NCBI GenBank assembly: GCA_018335585.1
Contig: JAGXRZ010000020.1
Location: 186,001 to 250,000 of the forward strand
Reading direction: 5' to 3'
Source: Selenomonadales bacterium
GTDB taxonomy: Bacteria; Bacillota; UBA994
Length of the DNA stretch: 64,000 nt
This document shows, piece by piece, positions 18,119-26,799 of this stretch. The translations under genes and the position numbers were made by a program. Each line of letters opens with the position of its first letter. The stretch's first letter is position 1. Under the pieces are notes generated by a model. That model was not told where the DNA came from. It searched no databases and worked only from the letters and a program-made list of their open reading frames with translations.

Positions 18119-19177
18119 TTACTTATCTATTAGCCGTTTCTTACGCATAAAGGTAGGGATATCTAGCTGTTCGTCGTCGTAAGGCGAGATGGTAATCCCA
18201 TCGAAGAAGCGGTCGCGAGACTTCCGGCCGTCGAATCCTGTGGCAATTACCGTAACGCGGACTTCTTCGCCTAATCTCTCGTCAATCACCGCGCCAAGAA
18301 TGATGTTAGCATCAGGGTCGACAGCACCGGAGACAGTCTCGGCGGCCTCGTTAATTTCATGCAAGCCCATGGACGGCCCCCCGGTGAAGCTAAGGAGCAG
18401 CCCCCTCGCCCCATCAATCGTAGTCTCAAGCAAGGGGCTAGACATGGCTTGCTTGGCGGCAGCCATAGCTCGTCCTTCACCCGAACCAGTTCCTATACCC
18501 ATTAAGGCAGACCCTGCGCTAGACATTACGGTCTTGACATCCGCAAAATCGACGTTAATCAGGCCGGGAATCATAATAACATCCGAAATACCCTGTACAC
18601 CCTGCCGCAGAACATCATCAGCGATGCGGAATGACTCCGACAAAGGGGCCTTCTTATCTACGACCTGTAGCAAGCGGTCGTTAGGAATAGTAATAATGGC
18701 GTCTACCTTTTCTTTGAGCGCCGCAATGCCCCGCTCCGCCTGCGCGAGCCGTTTTCGCCCTTCAATTGAGAACGGTTTGGTAACGACTCCGACAGTGAGG
18801 GCGCCAACTTCGCGCGCGACTTCAGCTACAATCGGAGCCGCGCCGGTGCCTGTTCCGCCACCCATCCCCGCAGTGACAAAGACCATATCCGCGCCTTTTA
18901 TCGCCTTAACGATTAAGTCACGGCTTTCCTCCGCCGCCTTTAAGCCGATGTCTGGGTTTGAACCTGCACCTAAGCCCCGCGTTAGCTTCTCTCCAATCTG
19001 CACTTTATGAGTGGCCTTTGAGGATGCTAGAGCTTGGGCATCAGTATTGATGGCGATAAACTCCGCTCCCTTAAGTCCGGCTTCGATCATGCGGTTGACG
19101 CCGTTGTTGCCTCCCCCACCGACCCCAACAACCTTGATCTTTGCATATGGACTAAACTCAAGATCCCATTCACCCAT
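18119..19177 (-). CDS. ftsZ: Cell division protein FtsZ
   Basis: A 352-residue tubulin-like GTPase that forms the division ring. The tubulin signature GGGTGTG lies at residues 106-112. [30 protein letters not shown] and [11 protein letters not shown] are all present. The short linker ends in [10 protein letters not shown], the C-terminal peptide that binds FtsA and SepF. The SD is GGGGGAGGG. It is the last gene of the dcw cluster here, directly after ftsA. The gene is followed by a hairpin that separates it from spoIIGA. Confidence 0.98.
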   Translation of the reverse strand: MGEWDLEFSPYAKIKVVGVGGGGNNGVNRMIEAGLKGAEFIAINTDAQALASSKATHKVQIGEKLTRGLGAGSNPDIGLKAAEESRDLIVKAIKGADMVFVTAGMGGGTGTGAAPIVAEVAREVGALTVGVVTKPFSIEGRKRLAQAERGIAALKEKVDAIITIPNDRLLQVVDKKAPLSESFRIADDVLRQGVQGISDVIMIPGLINVDFADVKTVMSSAGSALMGIGTGSGEGRAMAAAKQAMSSPLLETTIDGARGLLLSFTGGPSMGLHEINEAAETVSGAVDPDANIILGAVIDERLGEEVRVTVIATGFDGRKSRDRFFDGITISPYDDEQLDIPTFMRKKRLIDK

Positions 19178-19195
19178 CGTGGTCCCTCCCCCAAA

Positions 19196-20401
19196 CTACT
19201 CCCAAAAATCCTGCAGGACACCCTTCACTCTTGCCCATACGCTCGTCTTGATGCGCCCGGACGGCGTCGCTTGTGCCGGCCTCTCCTGCGAAAAAACATA
19301 TGCCGCAACTGCCAGTGCCGTATGTAACCCCGGGTCATCCACGAAATCGTAGGCTTCTAACTTCATGCGCACGACGCCGCTCTGCGAACGCTCCGCCAGG
19401 CGCGCCAAAGCCTTAGTCTTCAGCATGCCGCCAGTAAGAACTGTCCCCGCCGGTGGTGCCTCCCGGCCGCTCATGCTCTCCCCTTGTTGGCGGATTAACT
19501 TCATCAGTTCATCGAGACGGGGCTCGATAACCTCAAGAACGCTCCGCGGTTGAACTCGACGCGACTCCACATGCCCAAACGCCTGCAAATCGAAGGCCTT
19601 GTCGTCGGGCATGGAAAACCAGTCTACCTCAGTCTTAAGTTTCTCGGCAGTAGAGATACTAATCTTTAGCCCCACGGCAAGGTCGTTTGAAACACTGCCG
19701 CCTCCAATTGGCACCACACAGATAGACTTGAGCGCACCTTCCTCAAAATACGCCATCTCTGTTACGCCTGCCCCTATATCTACGAGCTGTACGCCTCGCT
19801 CTCGCTCATCCGCACTGAGAATGAGCTCTCCTAACGCCAGCGGCTTGAGAATAAAGGAGGCGGTAGAATAGCCCGCTCTTTCTACGGTGCGGCGCAGAGT
19901 CGAAAGCGCCGTGAGGTTACCCACCACCAGCAAAGCGTCTAGCTCTAGCCTCATTCCGACCATGCGCAAGGGGTCCTTCAGTCCACCGTAACCGTCAACT
20001 ATGTACTGCCTAGGAATGATGTCCACTATTTCGCGATTAGGGGGGAGACTAACCACTCGCGCCGCCTGCACCACCCTAGCGATATCTTCCTCACACACTT
20101 CATACTTTTCGCTCTGGACAGTAACTACGCCACGACTTGGCTGCAAAGTCGCATGAAGGGGTGACAACGCCACATAAAGTGCACCTGCTCTTACGCCTGC
20201 CATTCGCTCGGCGGATGATACCGTCTCTTGCACGGTGCGGGCGCAAGCGTCAACGTCTACAATAACGCCTTTGCGCACCCCCTGACTGGGGCGCTGGCAC
20301 AATCCTAGTACACGCAGCTGGCCCCGAGTGCTGACCTCAGTCAGAACACAGCGTGTAGTGGCAGTGCCAATATCTAAGCTAGCTATTACATCTCGCGGCA
20401 T
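19196..20401 (-). CDS. ftsA: Cell division protein FtsA
   Basis: A 401-residue actin-fold ATPase that tethers FtsZ to the membrane and starts divisome assembly. ATP-binding motifs IASLDIGTATTRCVL, LVDIGAGVTEMAYFEEG and VLTGGMLKTKAL are visible, with an SHS2-like 1C domain between them. A C-terminal basic/amphipathic helix (ARVKGVLQDFWE) probably binds membrane. AGCGGGAGG precedes the ATG. It is 18 bp upstream of ftsZ. Confidence 0.95.
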   Translation of the reverse strand: MPRDVIASLDIGTATTRCVLTEVSTRGQLRVLGLCQRPSQGVRKGVIVDVDACARTVQETVSSAERMAGVRAGALYVALSPLHATLQPSRGVVTVQSEKYEVCEEDIARVVQAARVVSLPPNREIVDIIPRQYIVDGYGGLKDPLRMVGMRLELDALLVVGNLTALSTLRRTVERAGYSTASFILKPLALGELILSADERERGVQLVDIGAGVTEMAYFEEGALKSICVVPIGGGSVSNDLAVGLKISISTAEKLKTEVDWFSMPDDKAFDLQAFGHVESRRVQPRSVLEVIEPRLDELMKLIRQQGESMSGREAPPAGTVLTGGMLKTKALARLAERSQSGVVRMKLEAYDFVDDPGLHTALAVAAYVFSQERPAQATPSGRIKTSVWARVKGVLQDFWE

Positions 20402-20464
20402 ATCAATACCTCCCGCTGCTTACCCTTTCGACAGAACAGAGAAATTCCCTCTTGGTCTTCCGGA

Positions 20465-20800
20465 TTATTTCACGCGTTGCAGAATGAGCCTGCGGATGAG
20501 AGCAAGGTTTTGGAAAATCCTTACCCCAAAAGCCACCAAGGCCGCCAAGTATAGGTTAATGCCTATGCGGTCGCCCACAAAGGCCAACAGCGCAGCCAGG
20601 AGTGTATTGCTTAGCAGACCAGTCACAAAGATACTGTCCTCAAAGTGCTTTTCCAGTGCGGCGCGCAAGCCCCCTAGCAGAGAGTCAAAAGCGGCCAACA
20701 GAGCCACCGCTGTGTACGGCGCTAAGTGCGGCGGCACCGAAAACTGACCGAAAAAGCCAATGGCTAGGCCTATGAAGACGCCAAGTAGCGGTAGTACCAT
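20465..20800 (-). CDS. Small basic protein family (SbpA-like) membrane protein
   Basis: A 111-residue protein of the small basic protein family (B. subtilis Sbp, DUF1290) found in the ftsQ-ftsA region. Three hydrophobic helices are visible, with PYTAVALLAAFDSLLGGLRA and a C-terminal RIFQNLALIRRLIL. The function is unknown. The ATG at 20800 has GGAGGGGAGG upstream, so the longer frame above it is rejected. It lies between a DUF881 gene and ftsA. Confidence 0.88.
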   Translation of the reverse strand: MVLPLLGVFIGLAIGFFGQFSVPPHLAPYTAVALLAAFDSLLGGLRAALEKHFEDSIFVTGLLSNTLLAALLAFVGDRIGINLYLAALVAFGVRIFQNLALIRRLILQRVK

Positions 20801-20804
20801 ACTG

Positions 20805-21521
20805 CTACCTCCCCTCCGTAGGCTTAGCCCACTCAAAACGCAGCGGGCGCGTAAAGCCGGGCACATCTAGCGTGGTGTGCTGGGTAATCGCAATTTCCAT
20901 GCCAAAATATCCTAACGTCTCCACTATGCCTCCCCGCATACGCAAAGAGCTCTCCATGGCCGCAGGATTGCCGATAGCCTTTATCTCAAACGGGGCTGCC
21001 ACACGCGTATTGTTTATGGATATGGCCGGGCCTGCGCAGTGAATTTCGGTTGATGCCAACAAGCGCTCCCCGTTGACAGAGAGCGCTTCCGCACCTGCGG
21101 CCCTCAACACGTTTACTAGCTTAAGAATATCTTCATCGTGAATAATAAAAAGAGCTGGGTCATCGCCATGCACAGGTGGCCGCTTGCTGTCACTCAGCGT
21201 GATGATTAGTCCCGGACCGCGCACAGGCGTAATACCCGCTAATAGCCGCGCCCTGTCAAGCTCCGTGCGCAGTAGGCCTAATGCACCCTCGCCTTCTGTC
21301 ACGCTTAGTTCATAGTCGCGCACCTTGCGTCTAAGCTCTTCTAAGTCCTCCTGCATGGTTTGATTTTGCCGAATTGCGTCCATGAGCATGACGCGCATTT
21401 CACTCGTGCGCAAATCCGGCACGGCAGAGGTAAGATTGCCAGTGCTTCGTATCTGCACAGCCAATAGAACCCCGATAGCGACGCATACTGCGGTTAATAC
21501 AAAGCGTGAACTTCCTCTCAC
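20805..21521 (-). CDS. DUF881 domain protein (YlxW/YlxX-like)
   Basis: A 238-residue DUF881 protein: one N-terminal membrane anchor (FVLTAVCVAIGVLLAVQI), a coiled-coil stretch (about residues 45-80) and an extracellular DUF881 domain with PVRGPGLIITLSDS, NVLRAAGAEALSVNGERL and INNTRVAAPFEIKAIGN. Homologues occur next to divIB and sbp in Firmicutes. The role is unknown, probably linked to septation. The GTG start has GGAAGG upstream. Confidence 0.9.
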   Translation of the reverse strand: MRGSSRFVLTAVCVAIGVLLAVQIRSTGNLTSAVPDLRTSEMRVMLMDAIRQNQTMQEDLEELRRKVRDYELSVTEGEGALGLLRTELDRARLLAGITPVRGPGLIITLSDSKRPPVHGDDPALFIIHDEDILKLVNVLRAAGAEALSVNGERLLASTEIHCAGPAISINNTRVAAPFEIKAIGNPAAMESSLRMRGGIVETLGYFGMEIAITQHTTLDVPGFTRPLRFEWAKPTEGR

Positions 21522-21524
21522 CTG

Positions 21525-22247
21525 TTACCTTCCTTTATACACCGGTATTTCTCCGGTCATGTCGATGTAGGCGACGGTAGTCGTGGACAATCCCCTCACT
21601 TCATAAGCATAGAGCACCGCGGAAAGCAAAGCAAGCCTTGCAGGCGCACCTTTGTGGTTGCCAATTTTTACTCTCAACCCATCGGTCACCGTGAGGACCA
21701 TCTCACCTTCCGGGTTCACGTGCAGCTCGGAGATGCGCGGACGCACGTCGCTTGGGATGGCAGCCATCGCTGCTCTTGCGCCCTCGAACAGCTCACCCGT
21801 CAGCTTGTCCCCCAGAGCGACTTGAGACAGCTCCAAACCAGTAATAATGGGTAGATTTACTAGGCTGAAGTTCGTGACGATGGATACAACGGTTCCGTTG
21901 CGGTCAATTTCTACAAAACCAACGTGATATGGCAACACCGCGAGCCCGAGGCTTTCTTCGATACGTATGCGCAGCGTACTTGGGAGAACGCGGGTTACCC
22001 GTGCACTCACAATGCGTGGGTCGGCGAGCAGTCTCCTCTCGATTTCGCCGAGGTCTAGCCTAAGGAGCGGCGCGCCTTGCCACACGCCTGCCAACTCCTC
22101 GATTTGTCTTGCGGATACGGTTTCCGCTCCTAGCACTTCTATCGATTCTGTGCTGAAAATCACGGCTGAGTTTACTGTTTGCCAAGCAAAAAGGAGCAGG
22201 AGTAAGAGTAAGAACAGCGCCTTCTGCAGATGTCTATAACTCTCCAC
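21525..22247 (-). CDS. ftsQ: Cell division protein FtsQ/DivIB
   Basis: A 240-residue bitopic protein of the divisome. One transmembrane segment (residues about 10-28) precedes a POTRA-like domain (STESIEVLGAETVSARQIEELAGVW), followed by the beta domain with DPRIVSARVTRVLPSTLRIRIEE and a C-terminal YIDMTGEIPVYKGR. It acts with FtsL and the septal PBP. The GTG start at 22247 has GAGGGAG upstream. Located after murA, as in many Clostridia. Confidence 0.9.
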   Translation of the reverse strand: MESYRHLQKALFLLLLLLLFAWQTVNSAVIFSTESIEVLGAETVSARQIEELAGVWQGAPLLRLDLGEIERRLLADPRIVSARVTRVLPSTLRIRIEESLGLAVLPYHVGFVEIDRNGTVVSIVTNFSLVNLPIITGLELSQVALGDKLTGELFEGARAAMAAIPSDVRPRISELHVNPEGEMVLTVTDGLRVKIGNHKGAPARLALLSAVLYAYEVRGLSTTTVAYIDMTGEIPVYKGR

Positions 22248-22265
22248 TCTACTCCCTCGCTCTCA

Positions 22266-23519
22266 CTAAATTCTCTCAATGGCCGCGCCTAGCGTCTGCA
22301 AATCAGAGAGCATGCTGGCGTAGCCGCGCGCAATGTGATGTACTTCGTCCACTACCGTTATGCCGCGTGCGGCAAGGCCAGCTAGGGTCAGTGCCGCACC
22401 GGCCCGCAGGTCACTCGCGGTTACCATTGCTCCTGTCAGGCCGCCAACTCCTCGGATAACTGCGCTTCGTCCCACGACATTAATGCGCGCGCCGAGGCGA
22501 TTAAGCTCATCGACGTGCTTGAAACGGCTCTCAAACACCGTCTCGGTCAAAACAGATGTGCCTTCTGCCAAGCACAAAGCCGCCGAGAGCGGGGCCTGCA
22601 AATCAGTCGGGAAACCCGGGAAGGGGGAAGTCTTTATTGAATCGAGTGCTTTCGGTCGCCCCCGACCTACCGCCGTAACGCCGCAACCGTCAACAAATAC
22701 CAGAGCACCCATTTCCCGCAGTGCAACCAAGAGCGATTCGAGCTGCTCAGCCGGCGCCGGGAAAACCGTTACCTGGCCACCTGTCATAACCGCGCCTAGC
22801 AGATACGTCCCCGCCACAATGCGGTCCGGAATAATAGTGTACTCCGCCCCGTGCAGGCGATTTACCCCCCTAATGCGTATTAGGTCGGTGCCTGCACCCG
22901 AAATTTCGGCCCCCATGGCGTTAAGGAAGTTCTGTAAATCTACAATCTCCGGTTCTCTCGCCGCATTGCGGATAATCGTCTCCCCTAGAGCCAACGTCGC
23001 CGCCATCATAATGTTTTCGGTCGCCCCGACACTTGGCAAGGTAAGGTGAATATCGGCTCCCTGCAGTGTCTCCACACACGCCTGCAGGAGTCCGTGCCCC
23101 TCATCTTCGATCTGCGCCCCGAGAGCTCGCAGCCCTTTCAGATGCAAATCAATCGGCCGTGAACCTATGGCGCAACCACCGGGATAGGACGCCGTTACGC
23201 GCCCGGAGCGGGCTAGAAGCGGGCCGAGCAGGATGATCGAAGACCTCATCTCACGCATAAGATCATCGGGTATAACACAGCTACTAATCCGCTCGGCGGA
23301 GACAACCAAATCGTCGCCGTCCCATTCGCACTCCGCGCCCAAACTATGTAGAATACTGCACATTGCATTGATGTCGGTCAACTTTGGGATATTGCGCAAC
23401 CTAACAGGTTCTTCGGTTAAGAGACAGGCAGCAATGGTTGGTAGAGCCGAGTTCTTGGCCCCCTGCACCTTGACAGTGCCGCAAAGAGGCCGCCCCCCCG
23501 CGATTACAAAACGGTCCAC
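22266..23519 (-). CDS. murA: UDP-N-acetylglucosamine 1-carboxyvinyltransferase
   Basis: A 417-residue enzyme for the first committed step of peptidoglycan synthesis, adding enolpyruvate from PEP to UDP-GlcNAc. The catalytic cysteine is C116 in YPGGCAIGSRPID, the fosfomycin target. VQGAKNSALPTIAA at the N-terminus, and TDLQAPLSAALCLAEG and ESRFKHVDEL near the middle, are typical. The GTG start has AAAGGAG upstream. Only one copy is in the window; Clostridia often have a second. Confidence 0.95.
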   Translation of the reverse strand: MDRFVIAGGRPLCGTVKVQGAKNSALPTIAACLLTEEPVRLRNIPKLTDINAMCSILHSLGAECEWDGDDLVVSAERISSCVIPDDLMREMRSSIILLGPLLARSGRVTASYPGGCAIGSRPIDLHLKGLRALGAQIEDEGHGLLQACVETLQGADIHLTLPSVGATENIMMAATLALGETIIRNAAREPEIVDLQNFLNAMGAEISGAGTDLIRIRGVNRLHGAEYTIIPDRIVAGTYLLGAVMTGGQVTVFPAPAEQLESLLVALREMGALVFVDGCGVTAVGRGRPKALDSIKTSPFPGFPTDLQAPLSAALCLAEGTSVLTETVFESRFKHVDELNRLGARINVVGRSAVIRGVGGLTGAMVTASDLRAGAALTLAGLAARGITVVDEVHHIARGYASMLSDLQTLGAAIERI

Positions 23520-23603
23520 CTTCGTCGCTCCTTTCGCTCATACAGCACTCGCTACTGCACCAGTGTATGCGTACAGGAGCGAGAGAGTGAATGTGGTTAG
23601 CTG

Positions 23604-24707
23604 TTAGAGCGCTCGCCGCATGACTTGTTCCATTAAGTCACAGAGGTCACGCGTGGCATCAGGGAAGGCTAACGTCTTGCTGTTAGCGCTCATTTTGCCA
23701 AGTAGCGCGGGGTCGCGGAACAACTCACATACAGTGCTCGCTAAGGCTTGTCCTGTAAGAAACCGCTCCTCTAGCAGTATCGCCCCGCCCGCCTGCGCCG
23801 CGACACGGGCATTATGGAGCTGATGGTCGTTAGGCGCACTAGGCAGGGGGATAAGGATGGCCGGCTTGCCGAGCAAAGCGAGTTCGGCAGTTATTCCCCC
23901 CGCACGGGACACAACCAAATCTGCCGCCGCTAGAACCTCCGGCATATTCGCAGCGTAGTCAACCACGCGAATGCGTCGGGGAGGAAGGTGACGCGCCGCG
24001 TCGAGAGTAGAGTTGTAATACCGCTTACCCGTCACATGATATACGACTATCCCGGCCTGCAGAAGGGCAGAGTAAGCGCCAATCACCGCTTGGTTAACCG
24101 CCTGTGCGCCTCCGCTCCCTCCTACTACAACCAAGAGCTTCTCTTGGTCGCTTAGGCCAAGTTCTTGGCGTGCGCGTTGTCTGTCTACCGAGAACAGCTC
24201 CGCTCGCAGCGGATTCCCTGTTACTCGGACTTTATCGGTCGGAAAGTGAGCTCGGGCTGCGGCATGGCTTACGGCAATGGCGCGCACGAACCTGCCTAAG
24301 ATTCTGTTGGTTAGACTGGGGAAGGCGTTTTGCTCATGTATAAGCGTCGGGTAGCCTAGTAGCGCCGCGGAAAGTAACAGCGGCCCCGCAGCATATCCGC
24401 CTGTCCCGACGACGACGTGGGGCGCAAACTCGCGTACCAAACTGCGCGCTGCGACGAGTGCCCGCAGTGCTAACCAGGCACTCTGCATCTGCTTAAACGA
24501 AGGTCGGCGCGGAAAGGACATTATCTCAAGCGTTGCCAGCCTATACCCGGCAGCTGGCACTATCTCCCGCTCCATGCCGCGCGCCGCACCGACAAAGAGA
24601 ATCTCGGCGTGAGCGTGACGCCTTTCAACTTCTTTAGCCAAGGCAATGGCTGGGTAGATATGACCGCCTGTGCCGCCTCCGGCAAGTAATACACGTAGCT
24701 TCTGCAT
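23604..24707 (-). CDS. murG: UDP-N-acetylglucosamine--lipid I GlcNAc transferase MurG
   Basis: A 367-residue peripheral membrane glycosyltransferase that turns lipid I into lipid II. It begins MQKLRVLLAGGGTGGHIYPA, the first glycine-rich loop. GTGGYAAGP, HEQNAFPSLTNRIL, VVVGGSGGAQAVN and DLVVSRAGGITAELA follow. The ATG at 24707 has GAGGG 5 bp upstream; an ATG 12 bp earlier overlaps the ftsW stop but is less well spaced. Confidence 0.95.
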   Translation of the reverse strand: MQKLRVLLAGGGTGGHIYPAIALAKEVERRHAHAEILFVGAARGMEREIVPAAGYRLATLEIMSFPRRPSFKQMQSAWLALRALVAARSLVREFAPHVVVGTGGYAAGPLLLSAALLGYPTLIHEQNAFPSLTNRILGRFVRAIAVSHAAARAHFPTDKVRVTGNPLRAELFSVDRQRARQELGLSDQEKLLVVVGGSGGAQAVNQAVIGAYSALLQAGIVVYHVTGKRYYNSTLDAARHLPPRRIRVVDYAANMPEVLAAADLVVSRAGGITAELALLGKPAILIPLPSAPNDHQLHNARVAAQAGGAILLEERFLTGQALASTVCELFRDPALLGKMSANSKTLAFPDATRDLCDLMEQVMRRAL

Positions 24708-24715
24708 GGTATCCC

Positions 24716-25816
24716 TCATTCGCTGATGTGCTTCGAGACGTTGAGCAAAATTCCGAGTGAACCCATAATGATCAAGAGAGAGCTGCCTCCATAGCTGACC
24801 AAAGGCAGAGTGATACCGGTAACCGGCACAGAAGCGGTGACGACGGCGATATTAATCATCGCCTGCGATATGACCATTGACGTAATTCCGGTAGCTAAGA
24901 GGCTACCGAAGCGATCCGGGGCCCTGAGAGCCACCCGCATGCCACGCACCGCCAGGACCGCAAAGAGGAAAATGAGCAGTGCCCCCCCGAGGAATCCCAG
25001 CTCCTCGGCGAGGGTAGAAAAAATAAAGTCGTTGTGTGGCTCGGGCAAGAAGAAGCGCTTCTGTTGTCCCCCGCCGAAGCCTCGCCCAAACAGGCCTCCT
25101 GTACCGATTGCGTACAACGACTGGATAATCTGATAGCCCGTGTCTAACGGATCCTTCCACGGGTCGAGGAAGGCCATATAGCGCTCGAAACGGTAGGGTG
25201 CCATGCGTATCAGCTGTGCCAACACCACCCCCCCGACGCCAACTAATGCTATCGTCTGCGTCATAGGCAAGCCGGCCACAAACAGAACCAACCCAAAGAC
25301 TAAGATAATGGCCACGGCAGTGCCAAGGTCAGGCTGTAGCAAGATAAGCGATCCGATGAGCCCCGCTACTGCGAGTAAAGGCAGAGTGCCGCGTATGAAC
25401 GAAGTGAGCCGCCCCGGTCGCCTAGCCAGCCTGTCGGCTAACCAAATCATTAAAGTGACCTTCGCCACCTCCGAGGGCTGCACTCGCACTACTCCTAGGT
25501 TTATCCACCTAGAAGAGCCCTGAATTGTGACCCCTATGCCCGGCATCCAGACAAAAAGCAAGAGGATTACGGTGCACACAAGACCTAGGCCGGCAAGCTG
25601 CTGCCACTTGCGGTAGTTAATACGGCTGGCCACGTAGAGGGCGACAGTACCTAGGACTGTCCAGAGAATCTGCCTAATGATGAAGTGCCACTCATGTCCC
25701 ACCATCGCATATGACAGTGAAGTGCTAGCACTATACACCATCACCACGCCTATACAAATGAGCGACATAATTGCCGCCAGCAGTATGTAGTCGGGAGAGC
25801 GGTGTTTCATCTTCAT
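24716..25816 (-). CDS. ftsW: FtsW/SpoVE family peptidoglycan glycosyltransferase
   Basis: A 366-residue SEDS protein with about ten transmembrane segments that polymerises lipid II. Family motifs: GSSRWINLGVVRVQPSEVAKV, QPDLGTAVAII, GGQQKRFFLPEPHNDFIFSTLAEELGF (shown in part) and LPLVSYGGSSLL. In spore formers the copy at this site may serve division, cortex synthesis (SpoVE) or both. The start at 25816 has GGGGGAT upstream. It follows mraY by 17 bp; murD, normally between them, is absent. Confidence 0.94.
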   Translation of the reverse strand: MKMKHRSPDYILLAAIMSLICIGVVMVYSASTSLSYAMVGHEWHFIIRQILWTVLGTVALYVASRINYRKWQQLAGLGLVCTVILLLFVWMPGIGVTIQGSSRWINLGVVRVQPSEVAKVTLMIWLADRLARRPGRLTSFIRGTLPLLAVAGLIGSLILLQPDLGTAVAIILVFGLVLFVAGLPMTQTIALVGVGGVVLAQLIRMAPYRFERYMAFLDPWKDPLDTGYQIIQSLYAIGTGGLFGRGFGGGQQKRFFLPEPHNDFIFSTLAEELGFLGGALLIFLFAVLAVRGMRVALRAPDRFGSLLATGITSMVISQAMINIAVVTASVPVTGITLPLVSYGGSSLLIIMGSLGILLNVSKHISE

Positions 25817-25833
25817 CGACACTATCCCCCCAT

Positions 25834-26799
25834 TTAGAGTGCAAGTAAGCCCACCGCAGTACAGAGCAGTCCAACAAGGTAGTAAACCCCGACTATTCTT
25901 TTCTCCGACCAACCTCTAAGTTCCAGCGCATGGTGGAAAGGAGCCATGCGAAACAAGCGGCGCCCGTGGGAGAGGCGAAAAAAGGTAACCTGCAGGATAA
26001 CGGAGAGCGTGCTCCAGACATAGACCAAACCTATTACGGGAAGGAGTAGCTCGGTCTTAGTGAGAACACTCATAGCCACCAACCCCCCTCCGAGCGCAAG
26101 CGAGCCCACATCACCCATAAACACGCGCGCGGGATGAGCGTTAAAGTAAAGAAATCCTAGCAAGGAACCGGTTAAGGCTACGGCAAAAAGCACTACTTCG
26201 GGTCTGTTTGTGGCCAGCCCAATACCGATATAGGCCAGACTCGAGAGTGCAACCGTCCCAGCCGCCAAACCGTCTACGCCATCTGTCAGATTAACCGCAT
26301 TGCTAAAGCCCATCCCCCATACCAAAAGCAGCGCCCAATAGAGAGGTCCAAGCTCAAGCGGAAGACCCAGGAATGGAATCATGACGCGCGTGCTGTGACC
26401 GATAAAATGTAAGATTAAAGCCGCAGACACCGTCAACAGCGCTTGCCAGAGAAGCTTCTCTCGCGCCAGTAAGCCTAGGGGACGCCGAAAGACGACCTTT
26501 AGGGCGTCGTCAGTGAGTCCCACCAAGCCAAACCCAAGCGTCAGAACCGAAATTACCATGATTCGTGCCGGATCAAGCGACATCCTGACCCCTAGAAGCC
26601 ATAGGAGCGCTACCGCGGGCGCAAGAAAGATAATTCCGCCCATAGTCGGCGTACCTTTTTTCGCCAGGTGCGACTGCGGACCGTCAGACCTAATGACCTG
26701 CCCTAACCGCAGGCGCGTTAAGAGCGGCAAGGTCAGCGCGCCTAGCGCCAAACTGGCGACGAGAGCGGCAATGCCAATGTACCAAAACTCAATCTGCAT
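25834..26799 (-). CDS. mraY: Phospho-N-acetylmuramoyl-pentapeptide transferase
   Basis: A 321-residue integral membrane enzyme that makes lipid I from UDP-MurNAc-pentapeptide and undecaprenyl phosphate. The family motifs KKGTPTMGGIIFL, the DD pair in LTDDALKV, NAVNLTDGVDGLA, FMGDVGSLALGG and APFHHALELRGWSE are present, along with about ten hydrophobic segments. It overlaps the end of murF by 11 bp. Confidence 0.96.
   Translation of the reverse strand: MQIEFWYIGIAALVASLALGALTLPLLTRLRLGQVIRSDGPQSHLAKKGTPTMGGIIFLAPAVALLWLLGVRMSLDPARIMVISVLTLGFGLVGLTDDALKVVFRRPLGLLAREKLLWQALLTVSAALILHFIGHSTRVMIPFLGLPLELGPLYWALLLVWGMGFSNAVNLTDGVDGLAAGTVALSSLAYIGIGLATNRPEVVLFAVALTGSLLGFLYFNAHPARVFMGDVGSLALGGGLVAMSVLTKTELLLPVIGLVYVWSTLSVILQVTFFRLSHGRRLFRMAPFHHALELRGWSEKRIVGVYYLVGLLCTAVGLLAL

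Noticed and set aside
18189-19010. 273-codon plus-strand frame antisense to ftsZ
   Set aside because: It is a by-product of codon use in the conserved ftsZ gene; no SD or family similarity.
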